Positions 9,024-17,424 of a stretch of 35,498 bases of DNA are shown here, one piece after another; the stretch's first letter is position 1, and the number at the start of each line of letters is the position of its first letter. The DNA is from Herbaspirillum sp. (GTDB lineage: Bacteria > Pseudomonadota > Gammaproteobacteria > Burkholderiales > Burkholderiaceae_D): contig JAQGNR010000259.1 in the NCBI GenBank assembly GCA_028291765.1, forward strand, positions 1-35,498. Direction: 5' to 3'. The notes beneath the pieces are model-generated. The model worked only from the letters and a program-made list of their open reading frames with translations. It did not search any database and had not been told where the DNA came from. Both the position numbers and the translations under genes were made by a program.

Positions 9024-10007
9024 TTACATGCGCGCCAATACGGCGCCCCAAGTAAAGCCGCCGCCCACTGCTTCCATCATGATGGTATGACCCGGTTTGA
9101 TGCGGCCATCGCGCACCGCCAGATCGAGCGCCAGCGGAATCGAGGCGGCAGAGGTATTGCCATGCTGATCGACGGTCACAATCATTTTTTCCAGCGGCAA
9201 TTTCAGTTTTTTAGCCGTGCTCTGCATGATGCGGATATTAGCCTGATGCGGCACCAGCCAATCGACTTCAGTGCTATCGAGGCCGGCCGCTGCCAGCACT
9301 TCGCTGGCGACCTTCTCCAGGAGCGACACCGCCAGTTTGAATACAGCCGGGCCATCCATATAAAGAAAGGCGCCTTGCACGATCGCGTCCGCAGGGCCCT
9401 TGCGCATGCAAAGAATGTCGCCATAACTGCCATCCGCATGCAGCTTGCTGGCCAGGATACCGGGCCGCTCCGAGGCTTGCAATACTACTGCGCCGGCGCC
9501 GTCGCCGAACAGCACGCAGGTTGTGCGGTCTTTGAAATCCAGGATGCGGGAGAAAACTTCGGTGCCGATAACCAATACATTCTTATACACGCCCGCTTTG
9601 ATGAAATTGTCCGCAACCGACAATGCGTACACAAAACCGCTGCACACTGCCTGCACATCCATTGCCGCACAACCGCTGGTGATTTCAAGCTTGCGCTGCA
9701 CCACGCAGGCGGTACTGGGAAAGCCGCCTGGATGATCCGGCGTCGATGTCGCAACAATGATCAGATCGATCGCGTTGGCTTGCAAGCCGGCGGCGTCGAG
9801 TGCGCGCTTGGACGCCGCAACCGCCAGATCGCTGGAGAGCACATCGTCGTCGGCATAATGGCGTGCCGAGATACCGCTGCGCGATACGATCCATTCATCG
9901 GAGGTTTCGATGCCATCGGCCGCCAGTTGGTCGGCCAGTTCGTTGTTAGTGACGCGTTTCGGCGGCAGATAACTTCCGGTGCCGATAATTTTGCTGTACA
10001 GATTCAT
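9024..10007 (-). CDS. fabH: 3-oxoacyl-ACP synthase III (KAS III)
   Basis: Initiates fatty-acid synthesis by condensing acetyl-CoA with malonyl-ACP. The 327 residues have the triad C122 ([11 protein letters not shown]), H254 (VPHQANIRI) and N284 (GNTSAAS). The N-terminus ([18 protein letters not shown]) and the C-terminal GGGFTWGA are typical. It follows plsX by 48 bp, the classical plsX-fabH order. Confidence 0.97.
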   Translation of the reverse strand: MNLYSKIIGTGSYLPPKRVTNNELADQLAADGIETSDEWIVSRSGISARHYADDDVLSSDLAVAASKRALDAAGLQANAIDLIIVATSTPDHPGGFPSTACVVQRKLEITSGCAAMDVQAVCSGFVYALSVADNFIKAGVYKNVLVIGTEVFSRILDFKDRTTCVLFGDGAGAVVLQASERPGILASKLHADGSYGDILCMRKGPADAIVQGAFLYMDGPAVFKLAVSLLEKVASEVLAAAGLDSTEVDWLVPHQANIRIMQSTAKKLKLPLEKMIVTVDQHGNTSAASIPLALDLAVRDGRIKPGHTIMMEAVGGGFTWGAVLARM

Positions 10008-10055
10008 CTCGTGATTTTTGATAATGATGCGTTTGTATTAATTGGCCTGATCGGA

Positions 10056-11153
10056 TTAATTGGCGGCCGCAGTCGGCGCGCCCGCTTCTGATATTCCTGG
10101 CTCTGCGATCGGCGCATCCCGTCCATCCGCCGGTGGAATCAGCTTGGCTATTGCCACTGTAATGCGGGCCAGTACATCGTATTTCGCAGCATCATAGGCA
10201 CGCTGAATGGCCCATTCAAATGCATACATATCGGCGCCGCCATGACTTTTAAACACCAGACCGCGCAAACCCAGCAGACTGGCGCCATTGTAACGCGAAG
10301 GATTCAATCGCCGCGAAAGCGCCTTGATCGCACCATAAGCTATCGCCGCGCCCAGCATATTAAGCCAACCTTTTTTGAATTCGGTCGTCAATACACTTTT
10401 AACGAAACGTCCCAGACCTTCGGAGGCCTTCAATGTGACGTTGCCGACAAAGCCATCGCACACGACGATATCGGTGGTCCCTTCGAAGATATCGTTGCCT
10501 TCGACATTACCGTAAAAATTCAACACGCCTTTTTCATGCGCTGCACGCAGCAGTTCGGCGGTATGTTTAACCAGATCGTTACCCTTGATGTCTTCTTCGC
10601 CGATATTGAGCAAACCGACCGTCGGCCTTGGCTTGCCTTCCATCGCCGACACCAGCGCCGAACCCATCAATGCGAACTGATGCAAATGCTGCGGTTCGCA
10701 ATCGACGTTCGCTCCCAGGTCGAGCATATAGGTCGGACCATCGTTTTGATTCGGGAGAATGGTGCAAATGGCGGGACGATCGACACCGGGAATCGTTTTC
10801 AGCACGTAGCGGGAAACCGCCATCAGTGCACCGGTATTACCGGCCGACACCGCCGCCTGCACTGCGCCCTCTTTAACCAGCGTCACTGCGACCCGCATTG
10901 AGGAATTCTTTTTACGGCGCAATGCGACTTCGATCGAATCTTCCATCGAAACCACTTCCGACGCATGCCGGATCGACAGGCGCGGATGATCCGCAACTTT
11001 ATGTTTTTTAAGAACTGCTTGAATGATTGCTTCCTGGCCGACCAGAATCAACTCAACGTCCGGCTCGCGCTTGACGAATGAAATGGCGGCAGGAATAGTG
11101 ACCGAGGGGCCGTGATCGCCACCCATACAGTCGATAGAAATTTTTATTGTCAT
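10056..11153 (-). CDS. plsX: Phosphate acyltransferase PlsX
   Basis: Makes acyl-phosphate from acyl-ACP for phospholipid synthesis; a peripheral membrane enzyme. The 365 residues begin with the family signature [25 protein letters not shown] and the C-terminal region [20 protein letters not shown] are also diagnostic. The tail is Pro/Ala-rich and variable. It lies between rpmF and fabH. An intrinsic terminator upstream separates it from rpmF, so part of its expression may come from readthrough or a local promoter. The SD is weak. Confidence 0.96.
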   Translation of the reverse strand: MTIKISIDCMGGDHGPSVTIPAAISFVKREPDVELILVGQEAIIQAVLKKHKVADHPRLSIRHASEVVSMEDSIEVALRRKKNSSMRVAVTLVKEGAVQAAVSAGNTGALMAVSRYVLKTIPGVDRPAICTILPNQNDGPTYMLDLGANVDCEPQHLHQFALMGSALVSAMEGKPRPTVGLLNIGEEDIKGNDLVKHTAELLRAAHEKGVLNFYGNVEGNDIFEGTTDIVVCDGFVGNVTLKASEGLGRFVKSVLTTEFKKGWLNMLGAAIAYGAIKALSRRLNPSRYNGASLLGLRGLVFKSHGGADMYAFEWAIQRAYDAAKYDVLARITVAIAKLIPPADGRDAPIAEPGISEAGAPTAAAN

Positions 11154-11237
11154 TTTATTGATTCAGAGCCCGCTACCGGCCTGCTAGCAAACCCAGATTG
11201 GGCGCGATCCAAAATGACACATTGTTCTCATACATAT

Positions 11238-11276
11238 AAAAAGCGACGCAAACTGAACAGTCACTGCGCCGCTTTT
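11238..11276 (-). terminator. Intrinsic terminator after rpmF
   Basis: A 12-bp stem with one G-U pair, AAAAGCGGCGCA with TGCGTCGCTTTT in the minus-strand sense, has a 14-base loop and ends in a T-run. It starts about 18 bp after the rpmF stop codon and probably attenuates transcription into plsX. Confidence 0.7.
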
Positions 11277-11294
11277 CCTGAAAACAACAATTCT

Positions 11295-11477
11295 TTACTC
11301 GTCGTTCTTGGTCTTGAGAACCTTGCGCCCACGGTAAAAACCGTTAGGGCTGATGTGATGACGCAGATGCGTTTCACCGGTTGTCGGTTCGATAGCCAAT
11401 GGAGGCGCGACCAAAAAATCGTGGGCGCGATGCATACCGCGCTTCGAAGGGGTTTTTTTGTTTTGTTGAACAGCCAT
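11295..11477 (-). CDS. rpmF: 50S ribosomal protein L32
   Basis: A 60-residue basic ribosomal protein with the N-terminus [20 protein letters not shown] and the C-terminal [14 protein letters not shown]. It lacks zinc-binding cysteines, which is the normal betaproteobacterial form. It lies between yceD and plsX, the conserved arrangement linking ribosome and lipid synthesis. Confidence 0.96.
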   Translation of the reverse strand: MAVQQNKKTPSKRGMHRAHDFLVAPPLAIEPTTGETHLRHHISPNGFYRGRKVLKTKNDE

Positions 11478-11592
11478 GACAACTCCTAATTCTTAATTCC
11501 AAAATATTAACATACCCAGCACAAGTCTGGCTAACCAAGAAATAACGATGCGCTTGCGCTCCTGCTCCTACTTTTAGCAACGCAAAACATCA

Positions 11593-12087
11593 TCACTTCA
11601 AATTTTTCAATACAGCAAACGGCGACGCTTTTTCGTTCTTCGCCAAATCAGCCGTGGCGGCCTGATCGGGGCATATTTCGTGCTTGGGTGCGAACGGCAA
11701 TGACAACAAGGTCTCGTCCTCAATCAAGTCACGCAGATTCAGCTCTTCGGACACCGCGATAACATCGATAGCATCGTCATCCAATTGCGCTTCCACCTCA
11801 TCGGCGCGGGCTTCATCCTTTGCCAGCACCAGTACGGATTCCGAATCGATTTCCACGCTCAGCGGCGTCAAACACCGCTGGCAGAGCAAATTGATCGTAC
11901 CCGACACTCGCAGCGTCAACTGGGGGTAACCGAGCCTATGGTTGCCGCCTTGCAGCACCCAGGCAATCGAGCCCAATTTATCCTGCGATACTTCGGCTAC
12001 CCGCTCCATCTCTGCGATCATCGTTTCGCCTTCGAGACGTTCTGACAGCTTGCTAAATTTGAACGCGTCGATCAGGAAAGGATTCAT
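11593..12087 (-). CDS. yceD: YceD/DUF177 family protein
   Basis: A 164-residue member of the DUF177 family, linked in E. coli and plants to 23S rRNA accumulation. It shows the conserved cysteines C69 and C72 (LCQRCLTPL) and C139 (HEICPD), plus the acidic EELNLRDLIEDETLLSLPF segment. It is the first gene of the minus-strand block, always next to rpmF, and is divergent from maf with a 103-bp gap that must hold both promoters. Confidence 0.92.
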   Translation of the reverse strand: MNPFLIDAFKFSKLSERLEGETMIAEMERVAEVSQDKLGSIAWVLQGGNHRLGYPQLTLRVSGTINLLCQRCLTPLSVEIDSESVLVLAKDEARADEVEAQLDDDAIDVIAVSEELNLRDLIEDETLLSLPFAPKHEICPDQAATADLAKNEKASPFAVLKNLK

Positions 12088-12190
12088 GCCAGAGGGGGAA
12101 TCTGTAAAACCGGCGATAATAACAGTCTTTTCCCTTACCAGTCAAAGTGTTACGATACTTTTTTGACTGCATCGACCAAAATAAGACAGC

Positions 12191-12841
12191 ATGCCAACCA
12201 ATCTCGATAACACCGCCAATAACATCCTCCCTATCCGCAGCAATCGCATCGTCCTGGGATCAAGCTCCTCCTACCGCCGGGAATTACTCTCCAGATTAGG
12301 CCTGCCATTCGAGGTAATCACCCCCGATATCGATGAAACCGCCTTCGCCGGCGAAGCCCCAGAAACCACCGCCCTGCGGCTGGCGCAGGAAAAAGCACGG
12401 GCAATCAGCCTGCGCCTGCTCCCGCCCGGCGCTCTGATTATCGGCTCCGACCAGGTCGCCACCCTGGATGGCGAACAAATCGGTAAACCCGGCAATCATG
12501 AAAATGCGCTGCGGCAACTCCAGAAAATGCGCGGTCGCCGCGTTATTTTCCATACCGCCCTATGTTTATGGGACAGCACCGGCAGCGAGCCGGTCATTCA
12601 AACAGAAAACGTACAGACTTTCGTCAGCTTTCGGGATTTACCGGATCACGAACTGGATGCTTATTTGCGCATAGAACAACCCTACGATTGCGCCGGCAGC
12701 GCAAAAAATGAGGGCTTAGGTGTTGCGATTCTGGAAAAGATTGAAAGCAGCGATCCAACCGCGCTGACCGGCCTGCCGTTAATTGCATTATCAACAATGC
12801 TGCGTCAACGCGGCGTGACGTTTTTTGCAAAGCAACAATAA
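12191..12841 (+). CDS. yceF: Maf-like nucleoside triphosphate pyrophosphatase (YceF type)
   Basis: Hydrolyses non-canonical or modified nucleotides; the YceF subfamily prefers m7GTP. The 216 residues have the Maf signature SSSSYRRELL (24-33), EKARA (67-71) and the general-base region GSDQVA (D87), then KPGNHENALRQL and the C-terminal LTGLPLIALSTMLR. The first 18 residues are a polar extension. It is divergent from yceD, the usual betaproteobacterial neighbourhood. Confidence 0.93.
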   Translation: MPTNLDNTANNILPIRSNRIVLGSSSSYRRELLSRLGLPFEVITPDIDETAFAGEAPETTALRLAQEKARAISLRLLPPGALIIGSDQVATLDGEQIGKPGNHENALRQLQKMRGRRVIFHTALCLWDSTGSEPVIQTENVQTFVSFRDLPDHELDAYLRIEQPYDCAGSAKNEGLGVAILEKIESSDPTALTGLPLIALSTMLRQRGVTFFAKQQ

Positions 12842-12906
12842 CTTGCTTTTTTTGTAATTTTTGCCATAAAAACAAGTCGAAACGAGGTTGAGACGATGTA
12901 GGCGGC

Positions 12907-13092
12907 TTACGACTGACGGCGCGGATACCCCTGCGCCAAAATACGTTCCCACACCGCATCTTTTTGTTCTTTCGTCATCGCCACCCACTGCGCAACTTCG
13001 TCAGCGGTGCGGCCGCACCCGCGGCAAACATCATCGAACAATGTGGAGCAAACCGCCACACAGGGCGTATCAGGCCTTTCTCCTACAGACAT
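12907..13092 (-). CDS. DUF1289 small cysteine-rich protein
   Basis: A 61-residue protein (MSVGERPDTPCVAVCSTLFD...) with the DUF1289 pattern PCVxxC...CxGCGRT followed by EVAQWVAMTKEQKDAVWERI. The four cysteines suggest a metal or Fe-S site; its role is unknown. The start at 13090-13092 is chosen because AGGGA precedes it; a longer frame upstream adds 13 residues that do not fit the family. It is convergent with maf. Confidence 0.85.
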   Translation of the reverse strand: MSVGERPDTPCVAVCSTLFDDVCRGCGRTADEVAQWVAMTKEQKDAVWERILAQGYPRRQS

Positions 13093-13185
13093 ATTCCCTA
13101 CCCTTACACATATGCAATGAAAGCAAAGCACTTTACCACTGCCAATCCGGATTTAAGCCAGCAACGAAAACAATAACGAAAAAAC

Positions 13186-13258
13186 ACGCAAAAAAAAGCC
13201 CGCAGACCTTTCGGTGCGGGCTAAATCCAATATCTTTAAGAGGAGATTGGAGGAGACG
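13186..13258 (-). ncRNA. Probable small RNA with two anti-Shine-Dalgarno motifs
   Basis: The minus strand carries a compact transcription unit of about 70 nt. A -10-like TATATT (13264-13269) has TAGACC about 17 bp upstream. The predicted RNA starts near 13257. It contains CTCCTCC followed shortly by CTCCTC; the second lies in the loop of a short CCAAT/ATTGG stem. It ends in a strong terminator hairpin (AGCCCGCA with TGCGGGCT) and eight T residues. No start codon follows a usable SD. Both pyrimidine motifs are complementary to GGAGG ribosome-binding sites. It resembles the anti-SD 'toxic small RNA' class reported from betaproteobacteria; that family match is from memory and not verified. It could instead be only the gst 3' UTR. 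Confidence 0.6.
13190..13222 (-). terminator. Intrinsic terminator of the small RNA or gst transcript
   Basis: AGCCCGCA (13197-13204) pairs with TGCGGGCT (13215-13222), extended by ACC/GGT inside. Eight A residues at 13190-13197 give a minus-strand T-run. It lies 155 bp downstream of the gst stop codon. Confidence 0.88.
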
Positions 13259-13376
13259 GAACAAATATATCGCGGCGCAACATAGTGGTCTACTTTTTTG
13301 TATGAATATCAGTTATGAAGCCCATTCGCGGCGCAGCATTGCCGCTAATCTGCTCTGCACCGAGGCCGCTTCAAAA

Positions 13377-14027
13377 TCATGCCTGGGGCGCGCCGGGCTG
13401 ACGCATCGGATGCGCCTTTGCAAACACGTCCAGCGCGAGGCAGCGCTCGGCAATCGCCTCCAGCGTCGGCGCATTGTCAAGACCTGCATTGAACAGGCGA
13501 ACGCCGACAACATGAGAAACCAGCGCCATATCGGCCAAGGTAAGCTGATCGCCGTGTGCGTAAGTCCCCGATAAGCCATCTCCGCTCAAACGCGCCTCGA
13601 TCGCTTCCGAACCTTTGCGCAGCCAATGATGGGTCCATTTCAGCCGCGCCGCTTCGTCCAGCCCGAATTCCTTTTCGAGAAATTCCCTGACCCGGGGTAC
13701 ATGCAGCGGATGCGTATCCGCAATGGCGATCTGGGCTAATGCGCGTACACGCGCCCGCCCTGCCGCATCGGCCGGCAATAGCGGATTTTCAGGCCAGACC
13801 TCGTTGATATATTCCATCATCGGCAGCGACTGCGTCAGGCGCACACCGTTATGTTCCATTAGCGGCAGCACATGTTGCTTATTAATGCTGTGATAGGGCT
13901 CTTCGTACTGCTCGCCCTTGACCAGGTCAATTATTTTTTCGGTAAAAGGAACGCCTTTGATATTCAACGCAGTGCGCACCCTGAATGTGGCGAGCGAACG
14001 CCAGTAGCCATACAATACGACAGTCAT
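13377..14027 (-). CDS. Glutathione S-transferase, zeta/maleylacetoacetate isomerase type
   Basis: A 216-residue GST. The thioredoxin-like N-terminal domain (1-80) carries LYGYWRSLATFRVRTALNIKG. This corresponds to the zeta-class RSxxxxRVRIALNLKG motif, in which the Ser and downstream residues bind glutathione. NKQHVLPLMEHNGVRLTQSLPMMEYI is also zeta-like. The helical C-terminal domain includes the conserved LTLADMALVSHV. It may isomerise maleylacetoacetate or maleylpyruvate in aromatic catabolism. No other catabolic gene is adjacent, so the physiological substrate is inferred only. Confidence 0.85.
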   Translation of the reverse strand: MTVVLYGYWRSLATFRVRTALNIKGVPFTEKIIDLVKGEQYEEPYHSINKQHVLPLMEHNGVRLTQSLPMMEYINEVWPENPLLPADAAGRARVRALAQIAIADTHPLHVPRVREFLEKEFGLDEAARLKWTHHWLRKGSEAIEARLSGDGLSGTYAHGDQLTLADMALVSHVVGVRLFNAGLDNAPTLEAIAERCLALDVFAKAHPMRQPGAPQA

Positions 14028-14248
14028 GCAAGCTCCTCAACAATAGAAAATTGCCGGCAGGAAAAAGCATCGTTTCCCTACGCCGGTTGCGCATGTTAGC
14101 GCGTTACTCCACCCTTGTCCGGCAACGTGCTTTCTTGCGCTACGGCAACCAAAAAATGCCAGCAGAATACGCGCAAAATCAGGCCGCAGTCACACGCTGG
14201 TAATACAAGGCATTTACCATTGCATTTTCATTAAAACAATAATATGCA

Positions 14249-15484
14249 ATGGAAGCTGACTTTCATGTGATGCCGGTCTCAAACCGATATAGTCAGCAAC
14301 CGTCAGCCAGCGACCTTGCCGTGTCGGTACCTACCGTTACCTTCGAACAATCCAATGCCACCGTACTAGAGGTATTCGGAAAATACCGTGATTTGGTCAG
14401 CTTGCCGGTGCTCGAAGGCGAGCGCCCGCTGGGTTTGATCAGCCGGAATATCTTCATGTCGCAAATGTCGAAGCCCTACCATCGCGAATTGTACGAAAAA
14501 AAATCCTGCATCGCGTTCATGGATAAAGATCCGCTGATCGTCGAGATCGATACGCCAATCGAAGCACTGGCGGCGCAGGCTGTGGCGTCCGGCGACAAAA
14601 CGCTGGCCGATGGTTTTCTCATCGTCGACAACGACAAATTCGCCGGCTTGGGTTCCGGCCTCGATCTGATGCGCATGATGGTCGACCTGCAGTCGGAAAA
14701 AAATCGCCAGGTCATGCAAAGTATCGATTACGCCAGCGTCATTCAGCGCGCCATGCTAAGCACCTCGCGCGAGACAATGCGCGCAACATTGACCGATGCT
14801 TGCCTGGTATGGGAACCGCGCGATGTGGTCGGCGGCGATTTTTATCATTTCGAACGTTTTCCTGAGGGCTGGTTCGCTGCCGTAGCCGATTGCACCGGCC
14901 ATGGCGTACCGGGCGCCTTTTTGACCCTGATCGCTTCATCGGCGCTGGCGCAGGCGATGAACCGGCACGGTCCGCGCGATCCCGCAATGCTCATGGGCGA
15001 GGTCAACCGCGGCATGAAGCACGCGCTGGGACAACATGCCGCGATAGATCGCTTGTCCGAATCCGACGACGGCATGGATACAACATTTTTCTGGTTCGAT
15101 GCCGCCACGCATGTACTGACATGCTCCAACGCCAAGATGCCGTTATTCATACTTGAACCAGGCCAGGACGAAGTGCAGACCATCGACGCCGAACGCACCG
15201 GACTCGGTTATGTCGGCACCTCCACCGAAATGATGTGGACAAACAAAAGCATGCAGTTGGCCCCGGGCGCAATCGTCTTTGCGAGCACCGACGGCATCAT
15301 CGACCAGATCGGCGGCGCCAAGAATATCGCCTACGGCAAGCAGCGTTTGCGCAATGCGCTGGTGCGCCATCGCGGCTTGTCGATGGCCGCGCTCGGTGCC
15401 GCGCTGATGCTGGAACAACAAACCTATCAGGGCAACCAGCGGCGACGCGACGACCTTACTTTCTTCGGCTTTCGCCTCGATTAA
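14249..15484 (+). CDS. siaA: SpoIIE-type PP2C phosphatase with CBS-like N-terminal domain (SiaA-like)
   Basis: A 411-residue protein. Residues 25-150 form a CBS-like module (VLEVFGKYRDLVSLPVLEGE, GLISRNIFM, KKSCIAFMDKDPLIVE, LADGFLIVDNDKFAGLGSG). Residues 160-411 form a PP2C/SpoIIE phosphatase with metal ligands D197 (VVGGDFYHF) and D214 (ADCTGHGVPGAF) and the late RRDDLTFFGF motif. It is first in an operon with SiaB-, SiaC- and SiaD-like genes. By analogy with Pseudomonas SiaABCD it should dephosphorylate the SiaC-like protein. Unlike P. aeruginosa SiaA it has no transmembrane/HAMP sensor and is predicted cytoplasmic. The SD is poor and a start at 14270 is possible. Confidence 0.88.
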   Translation: MEADFHVMPVSNRYSQQPSASDLAVSVPTVTFEQSNATVLEVFGKYRDLVSLPVLEGERPLGLISRNIFMSQMSKPYHRELYEKKSCIAFMDKDPLIVEIDTPIEALAAQAVASGDKTLADGFLIVDNDKFAGLGSGLDLMRMMVDLQSEKNRQVMQSIDYASVIQRAMLSTSRETMRATLTDACLVWEPRDVVGGDFYHFERFPEGWFAAVADCTGHGVPGAFLTLIASSALAQAMNRHGPRDPAMLMGEVNRGMKHALGQHAAIDRLSESDDGMDTTFFWFDAATHVLTCSNAKMPLFILEPGQDEVQTIDAERTGLGYVGTSTEMMWTNKSMQLAPGAIVFASTDGIIDQIGGAKNIAYGKQRLRNALVRHRGLSMAALGAALMLEQQTYQGNQRRRDDLTFFGFRLD

Positions 15485-15515
15485 CTTTGAATGATTAACG
15501 GAAACAGAACGACAG

Positions 15516-16079
15516 ATGGAAAGCAAATCGATCGACGGACAATTGCATGATTTTTGCCATTGCTCAGGGACTGGTGAAGTCATCTTTTTTTACGCAGGAT
15601 ACTTTTCGCAAAACATCATCGCAGCGGTCGCCGATGCGGTGAAGATGCGTATCGAACACGTCGGCGCCGAAGGCTTGACGCGGCGTAAATTATTTTCGTC
15701 ATTTATCGAAATGGCGCAAAACATCATTCACTACTCGGCCGATTCCTACGAAAAGACCGGCCAGACCGATCATGCGGTACGGCACGGTTCGGTATGCATT
15801 ACAGCCAAGGATGAGCACTACTATTTGTACTGCGCCAATCCGGTGCTGGCCGAAGTGGCCGATCGCTTGCGCGAAAAACTGGGCCACCTGCGCACCTTGA
15901 CGATTGATGAAATCAAGCGCGAATACAAAGAAATGCTGCGCGCGCAAACCCCGGACGATAGCAAGGGCGCAGGCCTGGGATTGCTGACCATGGCGCGCGA
16001 CGCCAGCGAACCGCTGGAATTTCAGTTTGCGCCGGCCGGCGACGGCAACAGCATGTTTTATTTGAGAGCCACAATTTGA
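15516..16079 (+). CDS. siaB: SiaB-family protein kinase
   Basis: A 187-residue GHKL-like kinase. It shows an N-box (FIEMAQNIIHYS, E65 to N69) and a C-terminal G-box (SKGAGLGLLTMARDA), the typical layout of SiaB (DUF6272) proteins. It should phosphorylate the SiaC-like partner, opposing the upstream phosphatase. GGAAAC precedes the ATG. It starts 31 bp after siaA. Confidence 0.88.
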   Translation: MESKSIDGQLHDFCHCSGTGEVIFFYAGYFSQNIIAAVADAVKMRIEHVGAEGLTRRKLFSSFIEMAQNIIHYSADSYEKTGQTDHAVRHGSVCITAKDEHYYLYCANPVLAEVADRLREKLGHLRTLTIDEIKREYKEMLRAQTPDDSKGAGLGLLTMARDASEPLEFQFAPAGDGNSMFYLRATI

Positions 16080-16154
16080 ATACCCGGCCGACAACAGCCA
16101 ACGGGAATGCCGACATGGCTATTATTGTCAGCCTCATTTTTCGAAAATAAAAAT

Positions 16155-16544
16155 ATGAATAATCTCTTTTTGGCGGCAACAGCGAGTTCTCCTGAAGTCG
16201 ATTTTCGTTTCGACGAACATCAGCTCTCATTAAAGGGTGAGTCGTATCCGGAAAATGCAGCGTTTTTCTGGGGCGGCATCATCGCGGGCTTGCGTGAATA
16301 TCTGACCCAGGATAATGGCGTCACCCCCATTTCGGCGCACGTGGCATTGGCTTATTTCAACAGCTCCAGCACCAAGATGCTGTTTGCGTTATTCGGTGCG
16401 CTCAACGAAAAGGCCAAAGCCGGCACGCCGGTGATTTTAAACTGGTATCACGATGAAGACGACGACACCATATTCGAATTCGGGCAAGAGTTGCGAGAGG
16501 ACTTCCCCGCACTGACGTTTCACGACTGCGCTACAAAAAGCTGA
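16155..16544 (+). CDS. siaC: SiaC-family regulatory phosphoprotein (DUF1987)
   Basis: A 129-residue single-domain protein. The motif YPENAAFFWGGIIAGLREYL is characteristic, as is the AHVALAYFNSSSTKMLFALF segment. Its Ser/Thr cluster (70-73) corresponds to the phosphorylation region of P. aeruginosa SiaC (Thr68; alignment from memory). In that system unphosphorylated SiaC binds and activates the diguanylate cyclase SiaD. The start at 16155 is preferred over an ATG 16 codons earlier, because the shorter form has the family length. Its TGA overlaps the siaD ATG by one base (TGATG). Confidence 0.9.
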   Translation: MNNLFLAATASSPEVDFRFDEHQLSLKGESYPENAAFFWGGIIAGLREYLTQDNGVTPISAHVALAYFNSSSTKMLFALFGALNEKAKAGTPVILNWYHDEDDDTIFEFGQELREDFPALTFHDCATKS

Positions 16545-17296
16545 TGACTGACATCGATCTTTTCTCGGCAGAAACGGCCGCCCTGGCAAGGGCCTATCAC
16601 GCGCTGGCGATCAGTCATCCGCCGGTTGACGACTATCGTCCGGCGCTGGAAGAATTGATCAAAAATTATGAACGCCTGATGCGCGAAACGCGCCGTCTGA
16701 TCGCGCGCAGCGACCGGACCGAAAAGGAATTAAATACACTCAACGCCACATTGCAGCAACTCAGCGCAGAACTCGATTACAAGGCACGGCACGACCATCT
16801 GACCGGTGCTTTGAATCGCGGTGCGGTATTCGAATGCGCCGCGCAATTCCTGCTGCAAGGCCCACTGTCACTGATCGTACTCGATATCGATTTTTTCAAA
16901 CGCATCAACGATACATTCGGCCATCCTGTCGGCGACGCCGTCATCCGCGAACTGGTAGAGCGGCTCAATACAGCGCTAAACGGCATCGGCGAAGTCGGCC
17001 GGGTCGGCGGCGAAGAATTTACCGTACTGCTGCCGAAAATAGATCTGCTCAACGCGATGCGCATGGCAGAAGCGATAAGGCGCGCCATCGCCGATGCCGC
17101 ATTCATCTGCCTGCCGTCGCATCCGGTCACCGCCAGTTTCGGTGTCAGCTGGATCGATGCCGGCGGCGATTTCGAGACCGCCTACAGCGATGCCGATGCG
17201 GCGTTATACCAAGCCAAACACAGCGGACGGAATCGGGTCGAGCAAGCCTGCCTGGTGACGCCAATCACGCAACCGCAGGCACAGAGTCAGAATTAA
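16544..17296 (+). CDS. siaD: Diguanylate cyclase (SiaD-like, GGDEF)
   Basis: A 250-residue protein. An N-terminal coiled coil (about 33-80, EELIKNYERLMRETRRLIAR) is the predicted SiaC-binding part. A GGDEF domain follows (DHLTGALNR, DIDFFKRINDTFGHPVGD, RVGGEEF at 153-159). The active site is intact as GGEEF. The position of the inhibitory RxxD I-site reads NGIG (146-149), so product feedback inhibition is not expected. Translation is coupled to siaC by the overlapping stop/start. It makes c-di-GMP under control of the phosphatase/kinase pair. Confidence 0.92.
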   Translation: MTDIDLFSAETAALARAYHALAISHPPVDDYRPALEELIKNYERLMRETRRLIARSDRTEKELNTLNATLQQLSAELDYKARHDHLTGALNRGAVFECAAQFLLQGPLSLIVLDIDFFKRINDTFGHPVGDAVIRELVERLNTALNGIGEVGRVGGEEFTVLLPKIDLLNAMRMAEAIRRAIADAAFICLPSHPVTASFGVSWIDAGGDFETAYSDADAALYQAKHSGRNRVEQACLVTPITQPQAQSQN

Positions 17297-17424
17297 ACAA
17301 TAATAATAAGCAGCCCGCTGGATTAGGACGTTTATTGCAACAATCAATCCCAGTGCATTCGGTTTACCTCAGGGCCAGTAAGTTATAAAGTCTTAGCCAC
17401 GAAGAATCAATGCACAGGATGATC

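Noticed and set aside
8961..10091. Plus-strand 376-codon frame opposite fabH
   Set aside because: Antisense to fabH with all catalytic residues intact; composition is the mirror of the real gene and no SD is present.
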